Shown here: piece after piece, positions 1 to 7,570 of the stretch
How the letters are laid out: each line of letters begins with the position of its first letter
Position numbering within the stretch: the first letter of the stretch is position 1
From: Paenibacillus sp. SC116
GTDB taxonomy: Bacteria > Bacillota > Bacilli > Paenibacillales > Paenibacillaceae
Length of the DNA stretch: 64,000 nucleotides
Assembly (NCBI RefSeq): GCF_024733555.1
Contig: NZ_JANIOF010000008.1
Coordinates: 21,473 to 85,472, forward strand
Direction of reading: 5' to 3'
Notes under the pieces: generated by a model
Databases searched by the model: none
Told to the model about the DNA's origin: nothing
Seen by the model: the letters and a program-made list of their open reading frames with translations, nothing else
Program-made: the position numbers and the translations under genes

Positions 1-61
1 CATGATCGCTTTAGGTGGGGCTGACAGGCTTCATATGAAGATGGAAGGAGATACGATTAAG

Positions 62-451
62 ATGTTAGTTGCCTATGATTCCAGAACCGGAAACGTACGG
101 AGATTTATAAATAAATTGAACCTGCCTGCGGTACAAATTGACGATAAAATGACGTTGGACGAGCCATTTGTGCTCATTACCTATACAACAGGATTTGGAG
201 AAGTGCCTGCGAAGGTGCAATCCTTCTTGAAAAATAATTATGCTCGTTGTGTTGCTGTTGCAGCCAGCGGTAATCGTAACTGGGGCGAATGCTTTGGCCG
301 CAGTGCGGACATTATAGCTCGTACGTATGGTGTGCCTGTATTAAGCAAGTTTGAATTGGCAGGTACGACACAAGATGTAGAGCGGTTTAAGCAAGGCGTT
401 GCTCGTTATGCGGGCTATCAAGAGGAGGTGAGTGCAGTTGCGTCATATTGA
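62..451 (+). CDS. nrdI: NrdI, flavodoxin-like activator of class Ib ribonucleotide reductase
   Basis: A 129-residue flavodoxin-fold protein. NrdI carries FMN and supplies the oxidant that builds the dimanganese-tyrosyl radical in NrdF. The FMN phosphate loop SRTGN is at residues 7-11, a TTGFGE loop at 42-47 and the SGNRNWG loop at 69-75. The frame is open back to base 2, but the ATG at 62 is preferred: AGGAG lies at 46-50 and the protein then begins directly with the first beta strand. It overlaps nrdE by 20 bases, which suggests translational coupling. The promoter lies outside the window. Identification is secure because nrdE and nrdF follow. Confidence 0.93.
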   Translation: MLVAYDSRTGNVRRFINKLNLPAVQIDDKMTLDEPFVLITYTTGFGEVPAKVQSFLKNNYARCVAVAASGNRNWGECFGRSADIIARTYGVPVLSKFELAGTTQDVERFKQGVARYAGYQEEVSAVASY

Positions 452-2522
452 ACTAAACAACTTGTTAATGCAGCGCGGAGCAGATGGCTTCTTCCAGTTG
501 GAGCGCGATAAGGAAGCTGTACAGGCATTCATGGAGGAAGTGTTTGCGAAGAGTATTTCATTTGCTAACTCTGCAGAGAAAGTTCGTTATATGATTGACA
601 ATGATTATTACGAGGATGTCTACGCGAAGTACTCGTCTGAAACTGTAGAAGAGATTTATGAAATTGCACATAGCTATAATTTCCAATTTCAATCCTACAT
701 GGCAGCATCCAAGTTTTACACAGACTATGCGGTGAAAACAAACGACCGCTCTCAATACTTAGAACATTATGCAGATCGCGTGGCAATCGTTGCTTTGCAC
801 TTGGCACGTGGTGATGAAAATATTGCTCGTGAGCTGACAAGAGCAATGATGGAACAGCGTGTACAGCCTGCAACACCTACATTTTTGAATGCAGGGAAGA
901 GCCGTCGCGGTGAAATGGTGTCCTGCTTCCTATTGGAAATGGACGATGCGCTTAACTCGATTAACTTTGTACTCGGCACGTGCATGCAGCTCTCGAAAAT
1001 CGGCGGTGGCGTAGCAGTTAACTTGTCGAAGTTGCGTGGACGCGGTGAGCCAATTAAGGGTGTTGAAGGAGCAGCGAAAGGGATTATGCCTGTTCTGAAG
1101 CTGATGGAGGATGCATTCTCCTACGCAGATCAGATGGGGCAGCGTAAAGGTTCTGGTGCAGCTTACTACAACATCTTTGGCTGGGATCTTTTAGAGTTCC
1201 TGGATAGTAAGAAAATTAATGCGGATGAGAAGACACGATTGAAGACGTTGTCGATCGGTCTAATTGTACCAAATCAATTTTACAAGCTAGCGGAACAAAA
1301 CAGACCGCTTCATCTATTTGCACCATATTCTGTGTATAAGGCATACGGCGTTCATATGGACGATATGGATATGGATGAGATGTACGAGCAGCTTCTAGCG
1401 GACGATCGTGTTCGTAAAAAAGAAGTGATGAGCGCACGTGACATGCTGACGAAGATTGCAATGATTCAACTCGAATCCGGTTATCCGTATATTATGAACA
1501 AGAGCAATGCGAACCATGCTCATGCCCTTAAAAATATCGGTTCCATCAAAATGTCTAACCTGTGCACGGAGATCTTCCAGTTGCAGGAGACATCCGAAAT
1601 TACGGACTATAATCAAGAGGACATTATCCGCAGAGATATTAGCTGCAACTTGGCTTCTTTGAACATTGTTAACGTAATGGAGCATAAGAAAATTAAGGAA
1701 TCCGTACATGCAGGCATGCTAGCTCTGACTTCGGTTAGTGACATGACACGCATTGAGAATGCACCAGGTGTTGCCAAAGCAAACAGTGAACTGCATTCCG
1801 TCGGTCTTGGCGCGATGAATTTGCACGGATTTTTGGCTAAAAATAAAATCGCTTATGATAGTGCAGATGCGAAAGAGTTCGCACGTACCTTCTTTATGAT
1901 GTTGAACTTCTACTCTTTGGAAAAAAGTATGGAAATCGCGAAAGACAGCGGTATTACGTTCCAAGGGTTCGAGCGTTCTGATTATGCAGATGGTTCGTAT
2001 TTCGAGCGTTATCTAACGACAGATTACCGTCCGTCTTCGGACAGAGTGAAGCAGTTGTTTGAGGGAATGGACATTCCCGGTGAAGCAGAGTGGCAGTCGC
2101 TTAAAGAAAACGTACAGAAGCATGGACTATATCATGCTTACCGCTTAGCAATCGCACCAACACAAAGTATTTCGTATATTCAAAATGCGACTTCCAGTGT
2201 TATGCCGATCGTAGAGCAGATTGAGACTCGTACGTATGCGAACTCAACGACATTCTATCCGATGCCTTATATGAATGCAGAGAATTTCTTCTACTATAAA
2301 TCAGCGTATCAGATGGATCAGTTCAAAGTGCTTGATCTTATTGCTGAAATTCAAGTGCATATTGACCAAGGTATTTCTACGGTACTGCACGTAAATAGTG
2401 ACGTGACGACGCGCCAATTGGCCCGCTACTACATTTATGCAGCGAAAAAAGGCTTGAAGTCGTTGTATTACACACGTACGAACCGTTTGTCTGTTGAAGA
2501 GTGCATTAGCTGCTCCGTATAA
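432..2522 (+). CDS. nrdE: Ribonucleoside-diphosphate reductase class Ib, alpha subunit
   Basis: The 696-residue catalytic subunit, which reduces ribonucleoside diphosphates to deoxyribonucleotides. The start is GTG with GAGGAGG just upstream, inside the end of nrdI. Cys165 and Cys405 sit at the redox pair positions, Cys378 (in SNLCTEI) matches the thiyl-radical cysteine, and the C-terminal relay pair is Cys691/Cys694 in the tail ECISCSV. There is no N-terminal ATP-cone extension, as is usual for NrdE. Length and motifs are intact. It forms one operon with nrdI and nrdF; the gap to nrdF is 47 bases. Confidence 0.97.
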   Translation: MQLRHIELNNLLMQRGADGFFQLERDKEAVQAFMEEVFAKSISFANSAEKVRYMIDNDYYEDVYAKYSSETVEEIYEIAHSYNFQFQSYMAASKFYTDYAVKTNDRSQYLEHYADRVAIVALHLARGDENIARELTRAMMEQRVQPATPTFLNAGKSRRGEMVSCFLLEMDDALNSINFVLGTCMQLSKIGGGVAVNLSKLRGRGEPIKGVEGAAKGIMPVLKLMEDAFSYADQMGQRKGSGAAYYNIFGWDLLEFLDSKKINADEKTRLKTLSIGLIVPNQFYKLAEQNRPLHLFAPYSVYKAYGVHMDDMDMDEMYEQLLADDRVRKKEVMSARDMLTKIAMIQLESGYPYIMNKSNANHAHALKNIGSIKMSNLCTEIFQLQETSEITDYNQEDIIRRDISCNLASLNIVNVMEHKKIKESVHAGMLALTSVSDMTRIENAPGVAKANSELHSVGLGAMNLHGFLAKNKIAYDSADAKEFARTFFMMLNFYSLEKSMEIAKDSGITFQGFERSDYADGSYFERYLTTDYRPSSDRVKQLFEGMDIPGEAEWQSLKENVQKHGLYHAYRLAIAPTQSISYIQNATSSVMPIVEQIETRTYANSTTFYPMPYMNAENFFYYKSAYQMDQFKVLDLIAEIQVHIDQGISTVLHVNSDVTTRQLARYYIYAAKKGLKSLYYTRTNRLSVEECISCSV

Positions 2523-2569
2523 TAGAACGATCATATAAATAGGCAACGAACGAGAAGGGAGCAACGGAA

Positions 2570-3529
2570 TTGAGCGCCATGAAAGCTGTCAATTGGAATC
2601 GTCCAGATGACGATTTTACAATTACATTTTGGAACCAAAACATTATGCAATTTTGGACGGATGATGAAATTCCCCTGTCTGACGACAAAATGTCTTGGCT
2701 GACATTGAATGCGGATGAGCAGGATTTATATATGAAAGTACTTGGAGGACTTACGCTACTTGATACGATTCAGGGCGGCGTTGGTATGCCGAAAATTTTG
2801 GACCATGTAGAAGGCTTGCAGCGTAAAGCGGTTCTAGGATTTATGGCGATGATGGAGCAAATTCATGCTAAGTCTTACAGCAGTATCTTTACAACGTTGG
2901 CAACAACGGAAGAGATCGATGGCGTATTCCGCTGGGTAGAGGACAATGCTTGCTTGCAGAAGAAAGCTGAGATGGTATCCCGCTACTACACGAACATTGA
3001 GACGAGCAAAGATTTGTACTTGGCGATGTGTGCTTCGGTATTGTTGGAAAGCTACTTGTTCTATAGCGGTTTCTTCTATCCGCTGTACCTAGCAGGACAA
3101 GGTAAGATGACGAGCAGCGGCGAAATTATCGATCTTATTTTGCGTGACGAAAGTATCCACGGACTTTATGTGGGTGTACTTGCGCAAGAGTTGTTTGCAG
3201 AATTGAGCCCAGAGGATCAAGATGCAGCAGTGGCGGAGTTCCAAACGCTGTTTAAGGAACTACATGCTAACGAAGAAAAGTACACGGAAGAGCTGTACAC
3301 GACGATTGGCTTGACGGAAGAAGTGAAGACATTCATCCGCTACAATGCCAATAAGGCGTTGATGAACCTTGGCATGGAGACTATGTTCCCAGAGGAAGAA
3401 ATCAATCCGATCGTGTTCAATGGGATCAGCACACGTACGAAACAGCACGACTTCTTCTCGAAGAAGGGTAACGGATATGTGCGCGCGATGCATGTTGAAC
3501 CACTGACAGACGACGACTTCCGCTTCTAA
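2570..3529 (+). CDS. nrdF: Ribonucleoside-diphosphate reductase class Ib, beta subunit
   Basis: The 319-residue radical-generating subunit that partners NrdE. Ferritin-like motifs are present: the EQIHAKSYSSIF segment holds a metal ligand pair (Glu and His) and the radical tyrosine, and RDESIHG supplies the later ligand pair. The chosen start is TTG at 2570, with GAAGGGAG at 2554-2561 at good spacing; an ATG three codons downstream (2579) is the alternative. As a class Ib enzyme with an adjacent nrdI it is expected to work with manganese; that is family knowledge, not visible in the sequence. It is the last gene of the operon, followed by a terminator-like structure. Confidence 0.96.
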   Translation: MSAMKAVNWNRPDDDFTITFWNQNIMQFWTDDEIPLSDDKMSWLTLNADEQDLYMKVLGGLTLLDTIQGGVGMPKILDHVEGLQRKAVLGFMAMMEQIHAKSYSSIFTTLATTEEIDGVFRWVEDNACLQKKAEMVSRYYTNIETSKDLYLAMCASVLLESYLFYSGFFYPLYLAGQGKMTSSGEIIDLILRDESIHGLYVGVLAQELFAELSPEDQDAAVAEFQTLFKELHANEEKYTEELYTTIGLTEEVKTFIRYNANKALMNLGMETMFPEEEINPIVFNGISTRTKQHDFFSKKGNGYVRAMHVEPLTDDDFRF

Positions 3530-3583
3530 TAGAAGTCATATATGGCGATATATTAAGAAGTGATAAATAAGCGGCTAAATAGG

Positions 3584-3666
3584 AAAAGCGTTAACGCGGC
3601 CACTAGAGTCTGACCTTGTTTGCGAGACAAGGATCAGCACTATGGCAAGTCGTTACCGCTTTTTTG
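3584..3666 (+). terminator. Branched terminator after nrdIEF
   Basis: AAAAGCGTTAAC at 3584-3595 pairs with GTTACCGCTTTT at 3652-3663 (11 of 12 positions) and the right arm runs into six Ts. A second hairpin, CCTTGT/ACAAGG, sits inside the loop at about 3614-3632. The loop is longer than in a typical intrinsic terminator. Confidence 0.6.
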
Positions 3667-3754
3667 TGCTGGTTACAGGAATGAATTTCATCATGCATCA
3701 AATTTAAAAAGTAGGCTACTTCTCTTTGAGTTGCTTCTGCCGTATGATGCTTCA

Positions 3755-3852
3755 CGCATAACGCATAACGCATAACGCATAACGCATAACGCATAACGCA
3801 TAACGCATATTGCATGTTGCATGTTGCATGTTGCGTATTGCACATCGCACAT
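3755..3852 (+). repeat. Heptamer tandem repeat (CGCATAA)n with variant tail
   Basis: Seven perfect CGCATAA units run from 3755 to 3803, followed by CGCATAT, three TGCATGT, TGCGTAT, TGCACAT and CGCACAT units to 3852. The period stays at seven bases throughout while the unit changes by one or two bases, which suggests stepwise slippage expansion. No plausible gene uses the array; open frames across it are an artefact of a period that avoids stops. Confidence 0.92.
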
Positions 3853-3944
3853 CGCGTATGGTCCATAGCTCATCGCTCAGGGTTGCACTAACGGCCGCCG
3901 CACTTAATTAGGCGGAATCAGCAGGGCCACAATAGTTGAAAACC

Positions 3945-4175
3945 CCAGACGTAAAATACTGACAAATATGCAGTTATTTTATCCGAAAATGCCCTTACCT
4001 AAAGGATTATCGACAAAAATACATTTATTTAAGCCGCTTTCCCTGATTTAAGCACATTATCGAGTAAAATAACTGCACTTTTGTCCTTATCTAACGCAAA
4101 ATGACGCTTTCTACTTAAAATAGATGCACTTTTGTCCATACCGTCGAAATTGACGCACTCAAGGGGGAAATTGCA
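3945..4175. repeat. Degenerate intergenic repeat region A
   Basis: AT-rich stretch between nrdF and the lipoprotein gene with recurring blocks such as AAAATAACTGCACTTTTGTC and AAAATAGATGCACTTTTGTC, interleaved with TTATCGA and AAAATACAT blocks. The related stretch at 28725-28945 carries the same words. No coding potential seen. It reads as a decayed minisatellite-like element rather than an insertion sequence: no terminal inverted repeats and no transposase. Confidence 0.55.
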
Positions 4176-4349
4176 CGTCAAGCTAGAATATCCAAGCGTT
4201 ATTTATTCTGCCTCCTCAAAATGTTATTTTGAAGTGTGATTACGTAATTTCACCACTGCCCTATGCCCCTTTCACATGATGCAATAAAAGTAGGTAGTTT
4301 CTTTTTCTCATTAAATGGTCTATTTAATCGATGTTATCGAAAAACCCTT

Positions 4350-4853
4350 TTAAAATCCTACCGTTATTTTTCTTCGTTCATTATTTTCGTCCCATGATAC
4401 AGTAAACGTAACCTTTTCTTTAAAGGATGCCAGTTTTCTATCGTCATCAAATGCCACTAGATATCTCAGTTCTGTCTCACTATCGCTTTCTAAACGGGGC
4501 CCTTTTATACCAACAAAAGATGCATGAATGTAGTTTAATGGAGTAGGTTCATTTATTTTTACGTCAAGGTTAGAAGCTTGTTTAGCTCCTACATTTTTTA
4601 CTCGTACTAGAATATCAAGAAGCTTGATGCTGCCTGAGCTTTTAGCTAATACAGATGGTTCTAGTTTCATAATCTCATCTTTATCAGATACGACTCTATA
4701 GTCGGGAGATATAGACAGCTGGACGCCTTCCTTGGCCTGTTCAATCCGTTCTGCTATGTCAGGGTGTTTTGATTCTGTTGGGGCACATGCCGTGGTAACT
4801 AGTAATAGGGCAAGTATAGAGCTTAGCAGCAGGCGTTTGTTCAGAGCATTCAA
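4350..4853 (-). CDS. Small secreted lipoprotein of unknown function
   Basis: A 167-residue protein with a clear lipoprotein signal: N-terminal Lys/Arg, a hydrophobic stretch (residues 8-19) and lipobox TTAC with the lipidated Cys at 23. The mature part (residues about 45-167) is rich in beta-prone segments, including a region reading VRVKNVGAKQASNLDVKI that resembles an immunoglobulin-like or DUF4352-like extracellular fold; that resemblance is inference. GAGGAGG precedes the ATG at a good distance. Expected on the outer face of the membrane. Function not recognised. A separate unit from the next gene upstream, with a 61-base gap. Confidence 0.75.
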   Translation of the reverse strand: MNALNKRLLLSSILALLLVTTACAPTESKHPDIAERIEQAKEGVQLSISPDYRVVSDKDEIMKLEPSVLAKSSGSIKLLDILVRVKNVGAKQASNLDVKINEPTPLNYIHASFVGIKGPRLESDSETELRYLVAFDDDRKLASFKEKVTFTVSWDENNERRKITVGF

Positions 4854-4914
4854 TAAATATCCCTCCTCGATGATAAAGTAACTATAATTGCTAACGAGTT
4901 AACGATTTCTTATA

Positions 4915-5442
4915 CTAAAGCAGCCCCTCAATTCCATTTTTCTCGATTTCCTTCAACACTTTAGCAGAATCTGAGAGTTTGCGAAAAATTATAATCTTTT
5001 TCTCACGACCATACTCCGCTAGCTTTTGCTCGATTACAGGCTTGCTGTTCCTTCTGAAGTTCCACACCCATTTTATAAAAGCCCAATCAAGCTTCTCATC
5101 ACAGCCTTCATTCATATCAGGTCTCGTTTTCCCATCGTACTGAATGCGTCTTTTGATGACTCGATAGGTGTTTAGAATAGGTGGGAGGTCGAAAAATAGG
5201 ATGACATCAGCTTCTTTTATTCGAATATCCAGCGTTCTACTATAATTCCCGTCTATAATCCACGACTCTTCTTCCACAAGATTATTCATAAACAGGTCCC
5301 ATTCTTCATTAGGCGTTGCAACCCAACTAGGTCGCCAGTAATAAGCGTCTAGATGATAGACAGGTAACTTGGTAATTGCGCTGAGCTTTGTTGCAAATGT
5401 GGATTTTCCTGAACCGGCAGATCCAATAATCATGATTTTCAT
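4915..5442 (-). CDS. FlaR-like P-loop kinase-type protein (annotated as topology modulation protein in relatives)
   Basis: A 175-residue P-loop NTPase with a nucleotide-kinase-like layout. The Walker A motif GSAGSGKST is at residues 7-15, right after the first beta strand; YHLDAYYWRPSW follows, then the WIIDGNYS segment typical of the FlaR/adenylate-kinase-related group, and a later hydrophobic Walker B strand ending in FFDLP. These proteins are often labelled DNA topology modulation protein, but a small-molecule kinase role is equally plausible from the fold. Cytoplasmic, no signal peptide. Single gene, transcribed away from the esterase cluster. Confidence 0.8.
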   Translation of the reverse strand: MKIMIIGSAGSGKSTFATKLSAITKLPVYHLDAYYWRPSWVATPNEEWDLFMNNLVEEESWIIDGNYSRTLDIRIKEADVILFFDLPPILNTYRVIKRRIQYDGKTRPDMNEGCDEKLDWAFIKWVWNFRRNSKPVIEQKLAEYGREKKIIIFRKLSDSAKVLKEIEKNGIEGLL

Positions 5443-5576
5443 AGGTAGGTAGTTGTCTCCTGCTTGTATTTGTGTTTATTGAGCTGTATCTCTATAACTA
5501 AAATATAATGAATCAATTGAAAAAGTCAGAGGGCTTATATTCTATACTAGCTTCCATGGATTAACAATGAACTGTT

Positions 5577-5656
5577 TTTTAACCTGAATTTAAACTTTAG
5601 GTTTCTCGTATTTAACTTTGGCCATCTAAACTTACATTATGAATACAGCAAGAACA
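5577..5656 (+). promoter_or_regulatory. Upstream control block of esterase copy 1, duplicated at copy 2
   Basis: About 80 bases nearly identical to 7410-7490, so the duplication took in control sequence as well as gene. The block contains an imperfect palindrome at its start, AACCT...AGGTT around a TTTAAA centre (about 5581-5603), which could be an operator. No clean -35/-10 pair could be assigned. Copy 3 lacks the block. Confidence 0.5.
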
Positions 5657-5716
5657 AACAAACGAGCATTGAAGACGCTCCGTATATAAATAACTTTATT
5701 AAAAGGTGGAATTAGG

Positions 5717-7213
5717 ATGAACAAAACAAAGATGCAAGCCAATAAACAAAGTACAGTGTGGCGAGGACGCTTGCAGGCTATGCTATTAACGGTAACGATG
5801 ACGGCAACCGTAATGACAGCTTGGCTCGGGCCAGTTAACGTTGCTCAGGCTCAAGCAGCGACAGCCGGGACAGGTACAGCCATTCAACAGGGAGTAGCAA
5901 CGACACAGCAATCGACTGTACAGCCAGCCCCAGCGGATAAAGCACGCACATATCCTCAAGCGATGGCAGATTGGACATCTTGGATCAAGGACAATGCTTA
6001 CGCGCTAGATTCCATTGAACCGGAAAAGATTGAATTCGGCAGTGGCACAATTGCGAAGAAAGAGTTTGATGATTTACAGATGTTAAAGCCATTGCTGCAG
6101 TCAAAACGAATTGTTTATCTTGGTGAAAGTACACATGGTGCGGCACAATTTAATAGTGCGAAGACAAGACTTATTCAGTTTTTACATCAAGAAATGGGAT
6201 ATAACGTGCTTGCTTTTGAAAGTGGCTTAGGTGATGTTGCAGCTGCACAAGGTAAGTTGACCAGCGGTACTGTAGAAGAAGCGATGAAACAATCGATCTT
6301 CCCCGTTTGGTGGACAGAGGAGACATTACCGCTATTTCATTATATGAAGGACACACAATCCCAAAAGCAGCCGCTTCGTATGGCAGGCTTTGATATGCAG
6401 GATTATAAATTCAAAGTAGAAGAATGGTTGAATGATGAGGGGCTCATTAAAGAAGTTCAACAGGCGGAGAAGAATTTACGTGAGGCACGTGATGATTTGA
6501 AGGCTTATCAAAAGGTGAAGCCTAATGCGATAAAGACTTTCGAGAAGGTAAAACAGCAGGTGAAGCCAAGTGCAGAGCGCTTGAAGAAAGTATACCCAGA
6601 TGAGCCTCATATCGTAAAGTTGATGGAGCGTGCGTTGAAGGTAAAGATTGATGTCATTAATGAATACAATGAGCTGAGTATCCGTGGAGGCATAGATGCA
6701 AAGCAAGGTAAATACGATACGATACTGCAATCATTTGCATGGCGCGATAAAATGATGGCGGCGAATCTGGTGTGGCTTGCAGAAGAAGTATACCCAACTG
6801 AAAAAATCATTGTATGGGCACATAATGATCATATCCGTAAAGCTCATTCTGAAGTAGAAGGTACGCCATATACGGTGAAGTTTATGGGCGAGTTGATGCC
6901 GGAAGATTATAAAAAATACAGCTATGTTCTTGGGCTTTATATGGCTAGTGGCGAGACAGCTGATAATGGAGGCAATAAGGTAGATGTTGCTAAACTTGAG
7001 CAGGGTTCCATGGAATCGATTCTATCAGCATCCAATCAGCCTTACACGTTCCTAGATTTGCGATATCAGCGTGAGACGCGGGGCAACTCTTGGATGTTCG
7101 AGCCTGTATCTACTTACAGTTGGGGGTATATTCCGGAGAGCATGAATGTTCGTGAGCAATACGACGGCATGTTGCTAATTGATAAAGTTCAGGCACCGAA
7201 ATATGTGAAATAG
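5717..7213 (+). CDS. Secreted erythromycin esterase family protein, copy 1
   Basis: A 498-residue protein with a Sec signal peptide (residues about 1-45, cut near AQA-QA) and an erythromycin-esterase-like domain (PF05139 family). Catalytic-type motifs are present: GESTHG with Glu137 and His140, AFESG with Glu168, and WAHNDH with His369 and His372, matching the Glu/His clusters known in EreA/EreB. Known resistance enzymes are cytoplasmic; a secreted form more likely acts on another ester or lactone outside the cell, so macrolide resistance should not be assumed. AAAGGTGG precedes the ATG. First of three tandem paralogues, each with its own terminator. Confidence 0.86.
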   Translation: MNKTKMQANKQSTVWRGRLQAMLLTVTMTATVMTAWLGPVNVAQAQAATAGTGTAIQQGVATTQQSTVQPAPADKARTYPQAMADWTSWIKDNAYALDSIEPEKIEFGSGTIAKKEFDDLQMLKPLLQSKRIVYLGESTHGAAQFNSAKTRLIQFLHQEMGYNVLAFESGLGDVAAAQGKLTSGTVEEAMKQSIFPVWWTEETLPLFHYMKDTQSQKQPLRMAGFDMQDYKFKVEEWLNDEGLIKEVQQAEKNLREARDDLKAYQKVKPNAIKTFEKVKQQVKPSAERLKKVYPDEPHIVKLMERALKVKIDVINEYNELSIRGGIDAKQGKYDTILQSFAWRDKMMAANLVWLAEEVYPTEKIIVWAHNDHIRKAHSEVEGTPYTVKFMGELMPEDYKKYSYVLGLYMASGETADNGGNKVDVAKLEQGSMESILSASNQPYTFLDLRYQRETRGNSWMFEPVSTYSWGYIPESMNVREQYDGMLLIDKVQAPKYVK

Positions 7214-7249
7214 ATGAATTAGAACATCGAAAGCGTCAAAAGAAAAGCA

Positions 7250-7283
7250 AGCGCTGAATCGTGCAGGATTCAGCGCTTTTTTA
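7250..7283 (+). terminator. Terminator of esterase copy 1
   Basis: Perfect 11-base arms AGCGCTGAATC (7250-7260) and GATTCAGCGCT (7267-7277) with a 6-base loop, running into T6. Confidence 0.93.
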
Positions 7284-7409
7284 TATTTATCTCACTTGTT
7301 ATTATAAGTAACATTCTATGTAGTAGTTTGCTCTGTAAATACGGCGTCTAGAACGGATACATTCTGTTCAAATGCTTCTCTCATACGCTCCAGTGCAGTT
7401 CTACTTGTA

Positions 7410-7490
7410 TTTTTAACCTGAATTTAAACTTCAAGTATCTCTCATTTAACTTTAAGAATCTAAACTAACATTATGAGAGAAAGCAAGAAG
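7410..7490 (+). promoter_or_regulatory. Upstream control block of esterase copy 2
   Basis: Second copy of the block at 5577-5656, starting TTTTAACCTGAATTTAAACT and continuing with only scattered differences. The palindromic core is kept in altered form (CTGAA...TTCAAG), which supports selection for dyad symmetry. With the terminator at 7250-7283 this accounts for most of the 357 bases between the two genes; the rest (about 7290-7400) shows nothing clear. Confidence 0.5.
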
Positions 7491-7570
7491 ATATAAGTGA
7501 CTTCGTGAACAAACGTAATGATAGAACACAATTCGTACATACATCATTTTTGGAAAAGGCGGGTATGAGA

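Noticed and set aside
3755..3852. Possible CRISPR array
   Set aside because: Units are 7 bases, directly adjacent and without spacers.
3603..3873. Open minus-strand frames with repeated MRYALCV-type peptides
   Set aside because: They arise only because the 7-base repeat lacks stops in those frames; no ribosome site and no conserved protein.
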